Positions 6,427 to 11,450 of a stretch of DNA of 11,450 nucleotides are shown here, piece by piece. The DNA is from Dehalococcoidia bacterium (GTDB taxonomy: Bacteria; Chloroflexota; Dehalococcoidia; Dehalococcoidales; RBG-16-60-22). Positions within the stretch are counted from its first letter, which is position 1. Each line of letters begins with the position of its first letter. Below the pieces are notes generated by a model. That model saw only the letters and a program-made list of their open reading frames with translations, was not told where the DNA came from and did not search any database. The translations under genes were made by a program, and so were the position numbers. The stretch spans positions 1 to 11,450 of the forward strand of contig JABMRL010000251.1 in the NCBI GenBank assembly GCA_013202615.1, in the 5' to 3' direction.

Positions 6427-6657
6427 CTACTGTCTCACCATTCTCGTGCCGCATTTCGGGCAGTTCAGGTTGTAGCAGGGAGAGCCAGTTTTATGGGGCA
6501 TTGTTGCTCCACAGCTGGGGCAAACGCAGTTCCCACTAGGGCCGGCTCCGGGGCGGTTGCCTCCCATTCTGCCTCCACCTCCGCTGCCTCTGCCAACACC
6601 TCCTCCCGTACCTCGGCCACTTCCCCCGGGTGGTCCCGTTCCATCTCCTCTGGGCAT
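6427..6657 (-). CDS. Small Gly-rich zinc-ribbon protein
   Basis: A 76-residue protein in two halves. Residues 1-43 are almost only Gly, Arg, Pro, Ser and Met (opening MPRGDGTGPPGG, similar to the start of DUF5320-type proteins). Residues 44-72 hold six cysteines as C44-x-C46-x2-C49 and C61-x4-C66-x2-C69, a zinc-ribbon or rubredoxin-like metal knuckle (CPSCG ... CPKCG). An AGGAGGTG ribosome binding site sits five bases before the ATG, so it is certainly translated. It is one base from the first MinD-type gene. A metal-binding scaffold or adaptor role within the complex is plausible; no catalytic residues are visible. Confidence 0.85.
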   Translation of the reverse strand: MPRGDGTGPPGGSGRGTGGGVGRGSGGGGRMGGNRPGAGPSGNCVCPSCGATMPHKTGSPCYNLNCPKCGTRMVRQ

Positions 6658-6689
6658 AATTACACCTCCTGTAAGGATTTAACTGCTCT

Positions 6690-7295
6690 TTATTTTCTCT
6701 TTTCCAGCTCGTCAATGCGCTGTTGCATCGCCGAGAGCTGCTGTGCCAGCATCTGCGACTGGGTTTTCAAATCATCCAGTCCCTGTTCCTGGCTCAACGG
6801 CTGGGATGTGGGTGAAAATGGCGGCATCATTCCGGTTCCCATGCCACCACCCATGCCCATACCTCTACCCATGCCTCTGCCCATACCACGTCCCATGCCC
6901 CCACCTGCTCCCCCACCTGCTCCCCCACCATAACTCATACCAAAGTGGTCAGGTACATTGGCTTGGGAGCTGGTCTGGAATTGGCCTGATTTATAGCTCT
7001 GGATGGCATCTTTAACCTTTCCGGAGACACCGGTTATCACCTGAACCCCAGCCGCGGATAAAACTTGATGAGCATTGGGACCGCAGTTGCCGGTTAACAC
7101 CGCCTGCACTCCTTTGTCGGCGACTGTCTGGGCAGCGGAAATCCCTGCCCCGCCGGCGGCCATGCTGCTGGCGTTTTCTAATGCTTCAAACTGCATCGTC
7201 TCTGTATCAATGAGGATGAAATACTGGCAACGACCGAAGCGTGGATCCACCTCAGCATCAAGAGTACTACCTGTAGCCGAAATCGCTATCTTCAT
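6690..7295 (-). CDS. NifX/ORP-like domain fused to Gly-Met repeat and C-terminal coiled coil
   Basis: A 201-residue three-part protein. Residues 1-108 are a NifX/dinitrogenase Fe-Mo cofactor domain: MKIAISATGSTLDAEVDPRFGRCQYF at the start, with the RFGRC turn, AGGAGISAAQTVADKGVQAVLTGNCGPNAHQVL in the middle, where cysteine C71 sits in the GNCGPNA loop, then a closing VKDAIQSYKSG. Residues 119-157 are a low-complexity run built of GRGM/GMG units. Residues 165-200 are a charged, Gln-rich helix, likely coiled coil (DLKTQSQMLAQQLSAMQQRIDELEKRK), which matches the DUF5320-type tail. It therefore looks like a fusion of an ORP-like cluster binder with a DUF5320-like scaffold. AGAAGGAG lies upstream of the ATG. 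The methionine-rich repeat could bind soft metals such as Cu(I); that is inference. Confidence 0.88.
   Translation of the reverse strand: MKIAISATGSTLDAEVDPRFGRCQYFILIDTETMQFEALENASSMAAGGAGISAAQTVADKGVQAVLTGNCGPNAHQVLSAAGVQVITGVSGKVKDAIQSYKSGQFQTSSQANVPDHFGMSYGGGAGGGAGGGMGRGMGRGMGRGMGMGGGMGTGMMPPFSPTSQPLSQEQGLDDLKTQSQMLAQQLSAMQQRIDELEKRK
6825..6941 (-). repeat. Gly-Met/Gly-Arg low-complexity coding repeat
   Basis: This stretch encodes residues 119-157 of the NifX-fusion protein. It consists of GGGAGGGAGGG followed by repeated GMGRG units and GMGMGGGMGTGM. At DNA level it is a degenerate tandem array of about 12 bases (CCCATGCC-like on the plus strand), so it is prone to length change. Seven of the last 24 residues are methionine. 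Confidence 0.75.
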
Positions 7296-7364
7296 AACTA
7301 TTCTCCTTCTAACTGTCTGAGAGGAGGTGAGGCTGAATTATCTCAGCCAGATCGAGTCGTTTTA

Positions 7365-7640
7365 TTACTTCTCCTTCGATTTAATTTCCCTGATTCGGGT
7401 CTCTATTTGGTCGAGCTGTGCCTTAATGGCCTGTGCCTGGTCATTGAGCGCAGCCAGCTCCTGTTCAGGAGCTGCGGATGCAGCGGGTGATGTACCGGCA
7501 ACACCGCTGAGGAAATAGCTGCATCTCGGCAAACCTCCTCTGCCTCTGCCTACATAAGGCCAGGGCGGAGAACTGCCGCGGAAGCCGAATCCCATGCCTC
7601 CCCTGGACCCCACTCCGCGTCCTGCTCCACGATTTATCAT
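7365..7640 (-). CDS. DUF5320-type Gly-rich protein with coiled-coil tail
   Basis: A 91-residue protein. Residues 1-37 are Gly/Arg-rich with scattered aromatics (GRGVGSRGGMGFGFRG, PPWPYVGRGRGG), followed by a single cysteine C40 in LPRCSYF. A short Ala/Pro linker leads to a helix of about 30 residues (EQELAALNDQAQAIKAQLDQIETRIREIKSKEK) with a heptad pattern, the hallmark of DUF5320 proteins encoded beside NifX-like genes. The ATG at 7640 is chosen over an in-frame GTG at 7649 because a full AAAGGAGGTG ribosome binding site lies at ideal distance from the ATG and overlaps the GTG. The coiled coil resembles that of the neighbouring NifX fusion, so the two could interact through it. Biochemical function is unknown. 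Confidence 0.8.
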   Translation of the reverse strand: MINRGAGRGVGSRGGMGFGFRGSSPPWPYVGRGRGGLPRCSYFLSGVAGTSPAASAAPEQELAALNDQAQAIKAQLDQIETRIREIKSKEK

Positions 7641-7665
7641 ATCTTTCACCTCCTTTCTTTTGAAT

Positions 7666-8409
7666 TTATCTCATCATCGTTAGCAGCTTGAGCCCTTTGA
7701 GCTGGCGAAAAGTTGCCCCCTGGCTGACTCCACGCATCACTGTTTCTGATTCCACAACCCGGGCGCCCGAGACGGCATCCACACCGTAGGCGAATAAAGC
7801 CGAAGATAGCGGAGTGGTACCTCCCAGAACTATCACGAAAGCGTCCGGAGCGCATAGCCCAAGCAGGTATTCAATGGTATGGTTGGTGAAAGCGGTCCCG
7901 GTAATGCCGATGACCTCAGCAACAGGAATGTATTTCTCTGCTTCGTTCTCGGGTAGATCTCCGGCCTGGGGCTGTCGCTCTATTACCCAGAGTTCCCTGG
8001 CTATCTGGCGCAACTTCGGTACAAAGGGAAAATGCCCGATGAGAGTCACTGTTTTACCTCTGCCGCGCTCAGCCAGCAGGTCGCCCGCATTGAGTTCAAT
8101 ACAGCGGTTATTATCTATTTCCAAGAGAGAGTTGATGGTTGCCATTCCAATCGCTGCTTCATAGGAATTCGGTGATTTGGCCATTTCGGCCAGTTCCAGG
8201 ACGCTCTTATCCATTAAAAGGCCTGCTTCATTTACCGGAGCCTTTTCATGATGGCTCCCGGGTTCATGGGGAGTTGCTGCTAGGCCGCAGTAACGACTTG
8301 ATACCGCCGTCTGAAAGGGTCCTTGGCGTACATCTCTTATCCGTGCGTCAAAATTCAGTGTATCGAGCAGACTATCGATAATTTTTGTCTTCAAATTGCT
8401 TCCTACCAT
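7666..8409 (-). CDS. DUF364/DUF4213 putative heavy-metal chelation protein
   Basis: A 247-residue protein. The N-terminal half includes residues 33-41 (QTAVSSRYC), 48-56 (HEPGSHHEK) and AIGMATINSLLE (86-97), typical of the DUF4213 domain. The C-terminal half is a Rossmann-like DUF364 domain with VTLIGHFPFVPKLR (121-134), a mid-domain VIGITGTAFTNHTIEYLL, and LGGTTPLSSALFAYGVDAVSGARV (195-218). The family is annotated as putative heavy-metal chelation and is often found with nitrogenase-cofactor-like and metal-transport genes; direct biochemical evidence is scarce. The ATG at 8409, four bases past the stop of the DUF134 gene, fits the domain boundary. The frame stays open further upstream, but that extension lies inside DUF134 and has no family features. 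His53/His54 and Cys41 are candidate metal ligands. Confidence 0.85.
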   Translation of the reverse strand: MVGSNLKTKIIDSLLDTLNFDARIRDVRQGPFQTAVSSRYCGLAATPHEPGSHHEKAPVNEAGLLMDKSVLELAEMAKSPNSYEAAIGMATINSLLEIDNNRCIELNAGDLLAERGRGKTVTLIGHFPFVPKLRQIARELWVIERQPQAGDLPENEAEKYIPVAEVIGITGTAFTNHTIEYLLGLCAPDAFVIVLGGTTPLSSALFAYGVDAVSGARVVESETVMRGVSQGATFRQLKGLKLLTMMR

Positions 8410-8413
8410 TTCA

Positions 8414-8785
8414 CTACCATCGTCTCCCGCGTCTACCCTTCCCGCGTGTAGAAGCCCATCCAGGTGTTGGCGGCTGCCCGGGTACAATAGGTGGCGATAT
8501 CTCGAAATTGCCTCCTTCCACCCGGATAGCTTTTCCATTAAACAGGGCATCTGCAATATTACGACGTGCTGCCCCTAGTACTCTTTGGAAGGTTTGGCGT
8601 GATATATTCATTTTCTCAGCGCATTCTTCCTGCTCAAGACCATTGAAGTCCTTTAACCTTATCGCTTCAACTTCTTCAATAGAAAGCCGTGATTCCTCCA
8701 GCACTCGCAGCGGTCTACCAGCCGGCTTGAAATAGGTCACTTCTGGCATGTAAGCAATACGCCGGTCTTTAATTGGCCTTGGCAT
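8414..8785 (-). CDS. DUF134 family DNA-binding regulator
   Basis: A 123-residue protein of the DUF134 family. MPRPIKDRRIAYMPEVTYFKPAG is the usual opening. A sigma-70-region-4-like helix-turn-helix follows in LSIEEVEAIRLKDFNGLEQEECAEKMNISRQTFQRVLGAARRNIADAL (residues 36-83), then a basic tail ending RGKGRRGRRW. The family occurs next to NifX-like and MinD-ferredoxin genes in anaerobes and is presumed regulatory. The ATG at 8785 is preferred over a GTG two codons earlier because the family starts MPRP; AGGGGAG lies upstream of both. It is the first gene of the eleven-gene operon, directly behind a palindrome that covers the transcription start, which strongly suggests it controls its own operon. 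The trigger (metal, cluster or redox) cannot be read. Confidence 0.88.
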   Translation of the reverse strand: MPRPIKDRRIAYMPEVTYFKPAGRPLRVLEESRLSIEEVEAIRLKDFNGLEQEECAEKMNISRQTFQRVLGAARRNIADALFNGKAIRVEGGNFEISPPIVPGQPPTPGWASTRGKGRRGRRW

Positions 8786-8803
8786 AAGCACTGAACTCCC
8801 CTG

Positions 8804-8829
8804 TAGTTATGGGCATATGCCCATAACTA
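8804..8829. promoter_or_regulatory. Perfect 26-bp palindromic operator
   Basis: The sequence is a perfect inverted repeat with half-site TAGTTATGGGCAT centred between 8816 and 8817. It begins at the last base of the -10 box and spans the expected start point (about 8822), 19 bases before the DUF134 ATG. Position and symmetry point to a repressor site, most simply for the DUF134 protein encoded next to it. In the 5' end of the RNA the same sequence could also fold as a hairpin. Confidence 0.8.
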
Positions 8830-8857
8830 TAATAATATTAACTTCATTAATTGTCAA
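8829..8857 (-). promoter_or_regulatory. Consensus sigma-70 promoter of the eleven-gene operon
   Basis: On the minus strand TTGACA (8857-8852) is followed after exactly 17 bases by TATTAT (8834-8829). It is the only strong promoter found upstream of the gene block that ends at 1770. Largest internal gap is 69 bases (7296-7364), with no terminator seen. This differs from Desulfovibrio orp operons, which use sigma-54 promoters. Confidence 0.8.
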
Positions 8858-9013
8858 TACTTTTTGAAGAAAGTAATTGAGGCAGTAATGAACAAGCTAA
8901 CTTAGAATTATCGGCAAACAAGATGCCATTTAAATAGTATTAATGCTAAATATGAGTGATTTCATAATTAAGAGATTTATAATTACAGTGTTGAAATATC
9001 GGTGATATTGTAT

Positions 9014-9082
9014 TTATGATTGCGCCGGAACAAAGCACAGGAAGCAGATTACCAGGAAGATGTAGAAAATCAATGCCTCCAT
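9014..9082 (-). CDS. Putative 22-residue single-span membrane peptide
   Basis: The frame encodes a peptide beginning MEALIFYIFLVICFLCFVPAQ and ending with one further Ser, a nearly uninterrupted hydrophobic helix long enough to cross the membrane once. The ATG lies 12 bases after the stop of the ICMT-like gene and is preceded by GGGGAAGGG at four bases, so it would be translated from the same message. Two cysteines lie in the helix. It is too short for family assignment. It may be a small partner of the upstream membrane enzyme, or a chance ORF. Confidence 0.4.
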   Translation of the reverse strand: MEALIFYIFLVICFLCFVPAQS

Positions 9083-9094
9083 AGTACCCTTCCC

Positions 9095-9661
9095 CTATTT
9101 AGGAACTCTTATCCATCTCGGTACATTTTTCATATACTCACTATAAGCGTCACCGTATCTCTCTAAACAATAGCATTCTTCATCAATCATAGAGAAACTT
9201 ACCTGTACTGCCATTAAGACCGTAAGTAACAGGAAAACCCAGGAAGCTGAAGCTATACCAACACCGAGATATATCAAGAGGAGCGCCATGTAAATCGGAT
9301 GTCGTGAATAGCGATACACTCCTCTGGTAACGGGCTCATTCATAGGAGTCGCAGCAAAGTTGATTGTTGCAATTGTATTTATAATCAGGCCCAGCAAGAA
9401 AACGCTGAGACCTGTAGCAAACCATATCGTGCCTAATTTAAACGGCAGGAAAATAGAATATGCGGTAGCTAATAGCCACATTGGCGTTGAGATATAGCCA
9501 ATTATTTTATACATTCGGCTGGGTTTCATATCTGGGGGTTGCCCCGCCTTCTTATATACTTCCTTGCTAAATAACCTGATTGCGAGGGTCTGTATTAATA
9601 GCCAAATCATGAAAATCCACGCATTCCACAGCCCTAATTCAAAAGCCGGCCTCAGCGACAT
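9095..9661 (-). CDS. Isoprenylcysteine carboxylmethyltransferase-like membrane protein
   Basis: A 188-residue integral membrane protein with hydrophobic segments at about residues 10-30, 50-75, 78-98 and 125-150. PVTRGVYRYSRHPIYMALLLIYLGVG carries the RHP motif, and the tail DEECYCLERYGDAYSEYMKNVPRWIRV is the C-terminal SAM-binding block of ICMT/PEMT-like enzymes. It is longer than, and only distantly similar to, the family member at 501-992, so the two are not a recent duplication. GAGGTGAGTA precedes the ATG. It is transcribed alone, or with the small peptide ORF behind it, from a near-consensus promoter at 9703-9730, and diverges from the FAH-family gene. Methyl acceptor unknown; likely lipid, isoprenoid or thiol. 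Confidence 0.87.
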   Translation of the reverse strand: MSLRPAFELGLWNAWIFMIWLLIQTLAIRLFSKEVYKKAGQPPDMKPSRMYKIIGYISTPMWLLATAYSIFLPFKLGTIWFATGLSVFLLGLIINTIATINFAATPMNEPVTRGVYRYSRHPIYMALLLIYLGVGIASASWVFLLLTVLMAVQVSFSMIDEECYCLERYGDAYSEYMKNVPRWIRVPK

Positions 9662-9702
9662 TACTCACCTCTTTTACTGTCAGCTCTAGTCTTGCTGAGC
9701 AA

Positions 9703-9730
9703 ATTATAGCCCCATTTGACGGGATGTCAA
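9703..9730 (-). promoter_or_regulatory. Promoter of the second ICMT-like gene
   Basis: On the minus strand TTGACA (9730-9725) is followed after 16 bases by TATAAT (9708-9703), both boxes perfect. The -35 box is one arm of a short dyad (TTGAC-N5-GTCAA, 9716-9730). A second small dyad, TTGCT-G-AGCAA (9692-9702), sits at the expected start point. Either could be an operator, though the arms are only five bases. Confidence 0.7.
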
Positions 9731-9754
9731 GGTGTAATTTGATGAAATGGGCAA

Positions 9755-9772
9755 TTGTTCAACATTGAACAA
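9755..9772. promoter_or_regulatory. 18-bp dyad in the divergent intergenic region
   Basis: TTGTTCAA-CA-TTGAACAA is an inverted repeat with perfect 8-bp arms. It lies about 25 bases upstream of the -35 box of the minus-strand ICMT-like gene and about 115 bases upstream of the plus-strand FAH promoter. The position would suit an activator of the former. No regulator is adjacent; the nearest in the window is the PadR-type gene at 11246. Confidence 0.5.
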
Positions 9773-10003
9773 AGCAAGACATTGTGACTTCTAAAAACTA
9801 TCTAAACAAAGTCATTATTTGATTCATATTGTCCCCTCTAACGGAACCGGTATCTTATAATGAGGTAATAAATCGGACAGAAAATTTGACAGAAATCGCC
9901 GGCGGATGTTAAATATAAAACCGGGAATGCCTGAAAGACAGTTACATGGTCGGCTGCCTTAAACTTCCTGGGACCAGAAAAATAGAAAGGACAAAATTGT
10001 ACC
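9773..10003 (+). promoter_or_regulatory. FAH-gene upstream region with probable promoter
   Basis: The gene-free stretch 9662-10003 holds the minus-strand promoter and dyad listed separately, and in this part a plus-strand promoter: TTGACA at 9886-9891, 18 bases, then TAAATA at 9910-9915. A TATAAT at about 9856-9861 lacks a -35 box at good spacing. AAAGGA at 9986-9991 is the ribosome binding site of the FAH-family gene, at a rather long 12 bases. No other gene or RNA is seen here. Confidence 0.55.
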
Positions 10004-10999
10004 ATGAGGATTGTTACTTTTAAAAAACAGGAGTCTGGCAGCAGGATTGGTCTTGTGCATGGGGAGAAGATCGCTGATTTAAGAGCAACGTTTGAAAAGT
10101 TTCTTTGCGAGGAAAAAGGTGTTCCAGCCGAAAGGGCAAAAGATACTGCGAGCCAGCAAGTTCCTGACTCCATGATTGACTTAATCAATCGTGAGGGTGA
10201 AGGTGTTGCATGCATTGAACAAGCGAACGAATTTCTTAACAGGTCGGAGGCAAAGAGACAGTCATTGGAGTACTCTGCCAGTGGAGACAAGATAATTTAT
10301 GAAAAAGGCGAAGTTCAAATACTCAAACCCCTTCAAGTATTCAGGGCTCTGAATGTTGGTGCGAACTACAATGCCTATCTGGCTATGATGAAAATAGTTG
10401 AGCCATACGAGGGGACAGTTGAAACATTCTGGAAACTGCCGCAAACAGTAATCGGCCCGGGGGAAGGAATAATATGGCCGGTGTCATCTGAGCAAGTTTC
10501 CTGTGAAATGGAGCTGGGCGTGATAATTGGCAAAAAGACAAAGCGCGTCTCAAAGGACAATGCCCTGGATTGCGTTTTTGGCTACACGGTGGTGAACGAT
10601 GTAACCGCAATAGACTTGATAAAGCGAGGGCTTGGCCCAGGCAGGGAAGGATTGCCCGGATTTTTCTATCTTTGTCTGGCAAAATCATTTGATACGTTTG
10701 AGTCGATAGGCCCCTGCATCACCTTAAAGGATGAAATCCCCGACCCCCAGGACCTGACTGCGGAATACAGAATCAATGGTGAGCTTAAAGTAAAGGGAAG
10801 CACTTCGGATATGAGGCTTAATGTGGCCGAAATAATCGAGTTTATTTCTCAGGATATTACTCTGTACCCCGGTGATCTAATTGCCACGGGTGCAATGGCG
10901 ACCGAAGAGTACGCGCCTCAGATGAATGTCCGAATCGGGGATAAAATTGAAATGGGGATAGATAAAATCGGAGTCTTAAGGAATCACATCAGCGGCTAG
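10004..10999 (+). CDS. Fumarylacetoacetate hydrolase (FAH) family protein
   Basis: A 331-residue enzyme of the FAH superfamily (hydrolases, decarboxylases and hydratases acting on 2-oxo or beta-diketo acids). Residues 1-110 form the N-terminal domain (RIGLVHGEKIADLRATF). The catalytic domain follows: RALNVGANYNAYL (114-126), metal ligands E168 and E170 in SCEMELGVIIGKKTKRV, D199 in GYTVVNDVTAID, KSFDTFESIGPCI (227-239) and RLNVAEIIEFISQDITLYPGDLIATG near the end. All three acidic ligands of the divalent metal are present, so it should be active. The final loop reads TGAMATEE instead of the usual TGTPxGV, hinting at an unusual substrate. It stands alone behind its own promoter on the plus strand. 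Exact reaction not predictable. Confidence 0.9.
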   Translation: MRIVTFKKQESGSRIGLVHGEKIADLRATFEKFLCEEKGVPAERAKDTASQQVPDSMIDLINREGEGVACIEQANEFLNRSEAKRQSLEYSASGDKIIYEKGEVQILKPLQVFRALNVGANYNAYLAMMKIVEPYEGTVETFWKLPQTVIGPGEGIIWPVSSEQVSCEMELGVIIGKKTKRVSKDNALDCVFGYTVVNDVTAIDLIKRGLGPGREGLPGFFYLCLAKSFDTFESIGPCITLKDEIPDPQDLTAEYRINGELKVKGSTSDMRLNVAEIIEFISQDITLYPGDLIATGAMATEEYAPQMNVRIGDKIEMGIDKIGVLRNHISG

Positions 11000-11186
11000 C
11001 TTATCAAGCCCCGGCAACCTGGTTTTGTTCCCAGCCGGTACTCCGGATTTCTTATTCCATCCGCGTTCATCGTAATAGTTATTAAATAGCTTGAGGACAT
11101 CTTATCTACTCAGCTCTCTTATCCGACATTTCCCATTTCAATACCTGGTATCAACCAAATGCAAATAAAACCCTCCGGATAGTATC

Positions 11187-11216
11187 TTGACAGGGGAAGA
11201 AACTGTAGAATATAAT
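11187..11216 (+). promoter_or_regulatory. Consensus promoter of the PadR-type gene
   Basis: TTGACA (11187-11192), 18 bases, TATAAT (11211-11216): both boxes are perfect. The direct repeat AATATCG occurs at 11214-11220 and 11227-11233, over the -10 box and the start point, and could be part of an autoregulatory site. No gene is seen in 11000-11186, and no clear terminator follows the FAH-family gene. Confidence 0.75.
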
Positions 11217-11245
11217 ATCGTATCACAATATCGGATAGTGTTATC

Positions 11246-11450
11246 ATGCTGGATAGAGAGTTCTTTTTAGGATTCATCAAGATTCACATTCTATATCATG
11301 CTTCGAAGGAGCCAATCTTCGGGGCAGAGATGACGCAGGAGCTGGCCAGGCATGGCTATAACATCAGTCCGGGCACACTTTACCCAACGCTCCATCGTCT
11401 TGAAAAAGAAGGCTATTTGAAAAACAGCTCAAAAGTAGTTGAGGGTAAGG
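11246..11450 (+). CDS. PadR-family transcriptional regulator, N-terminal part (cut by window edge)
   Basis: The first 68 codons are in the window. The protein opens MLDREFFLGFIKIHILYHASKEPIFGAEMTQEL, and then has HGYNISPGTLYPTLHRLEKEGYLKNSS, the recognition helix and wing that define PadR winged-helix regulators (the 'SPGTLYPxLxRLExxGxL' motif). These are usually repressors of detoxification, transport or phenolic-acid genes, often autoregulated. The ATG at 11246 gives the full family N-terminus, although no strong ribosome binding site precedes it. Its target is probably downstream, outside the window. Confidence 0.9.
   Translation, partial: MLDREFFLGFIKIHILYHASKEPIFGAEMTQELARHGYNISPGTLYPTLHRLEKEGYLKNSSKVVEGK

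Noticed and set aside
6286..6933. Plus-strand open frame with a Pro/Met repeat end
   Set aside because: It is the antisense reading of the Gly-rich coding repeats; high GC low-complexity DNA keeps several frames open.
7646..7855. Minus-strand open frame of 69 codons
   Set aside because: It is a shifted frame inside the DUF364/DUF4213 gene, with Arg-rich out-of-frame composition.
8410..8556. N-terminal extension of the DUF364/DUF4213 protein
   Set aside because: The extra 49 codons lie wholly inside the DUF134 gene and show no family sequence; the ATG at 8409 fits the domain start.
9838..10290. Minus-strand open frame of 150 codons
   Set aside because: It is antisense to the start of the FAH-family gene and its promoter, and the protein has no coherent domain pattern.
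11217..11245. PadR autoregulatory palindrome near the start codon
   Set aside because: Only short, imperfect arms (CAC/GTG with 11 bases between) were found; the direct repeat AATATCG is noted instead.
1..11450. CRISPR array, insertion sequence or transposase
   Set aside because: No spaced direct repeats of suitable length, no terminal inverted repeats flanking a transposase, and no transposase or integrase coding sequence were seen.

Overview
The window looks like the chromosome of an anaerobic bacterium. Start sites carry strong AGGAGG-type ribosome binding sites, several promoters match the bacterial sigma-70 consensus (TTGACA/TATAAT), and the gene content is dominated by iron-sulfur and metallocluster proteins with no oxygen-linked genes. 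The combination of DUF134 regulator, NifX-like proteins, ferredoxin-MinD ATPases, DUF5320, two isoprenylcysteine-methyltransferase-like membrane enzymes and a COG0731 radical SAM protein would fit a Dehalococcoidia-type (Chloroflexota) or other strictly anaerobic, sediment-dwelling bacterium. This taxonomic guess is inference only.

Layout. 1-348 (minus): 5' part of an MFS transporter, with a promoter overlapped by a perfect 21-bp palindrome. About 437-490 (plus): the 3' part of a tRNA gene without a 5' half, possibly an integration scar. 501-992 and 1129-1569 (minus): a small membrane methyltransferase (ICMT-like) and a GlcG/HbpS-family protein; the latter has its own promoter and a 13-codon leader ORF. 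1770-8785 (minus): the centrepiece, eleven tightly packed or overlapping genes read from one consensus promoter (8829-8857), whose start point lies inside a perfect 26-bp palindrome. 9014-9661 (minus): a second ICMT-like enzyme followed by an unannotated 22-residue membrane peptide. 9662-10003: divergent intergenic region with a promoter on each strand and an 18-bp dyad. 10004-10999 (plus): a fumarylacetoacetate-hydrolase-family enzyme. 11246-11450 (plus): start of a PadR-type regulator behind a consensus promoter.

The central operon runs, in transcription order: DUF134 HTH regulator, DUF364/DUF4213 putative metal-chelation protein, DUF5320 Gly-rich/coiled-coil protein, NifX-like domain fused to a Gly-Met repeat and coiled coil, Gly-rich zinc-ribbon protein, two different MinD-type ATPases each with an inserted 2[4Fe-4S] ferredoxin domain, a stand-alone NifX/ORP-like protein, an Mrp/ApbC-type ATPase lacking the usual C-terminal CxxC, a class I methyltransferase and a radical SAM enzyme. 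The core (two ferredoxin-MinD ATPases, NifX/ORP proteins, Mrp) resembles the 'orange protein' (ORP) gene set known from Desulfovibrio, where ORP carries a Mo-Cu-S cluster and the operons depend on sigma-54. Here a DUF134 regulator with a start-site palindrome takes that place, and extra Gly-rich, zinc-ribbon, chelation, methyltransferase and radical SAM genes are added. A reasonable inference is a system that assembles or carries a metal-sulfur cluster using ATP- and electron-driven MinD-like machines; the substrate and purpose cannot be read from sequence.
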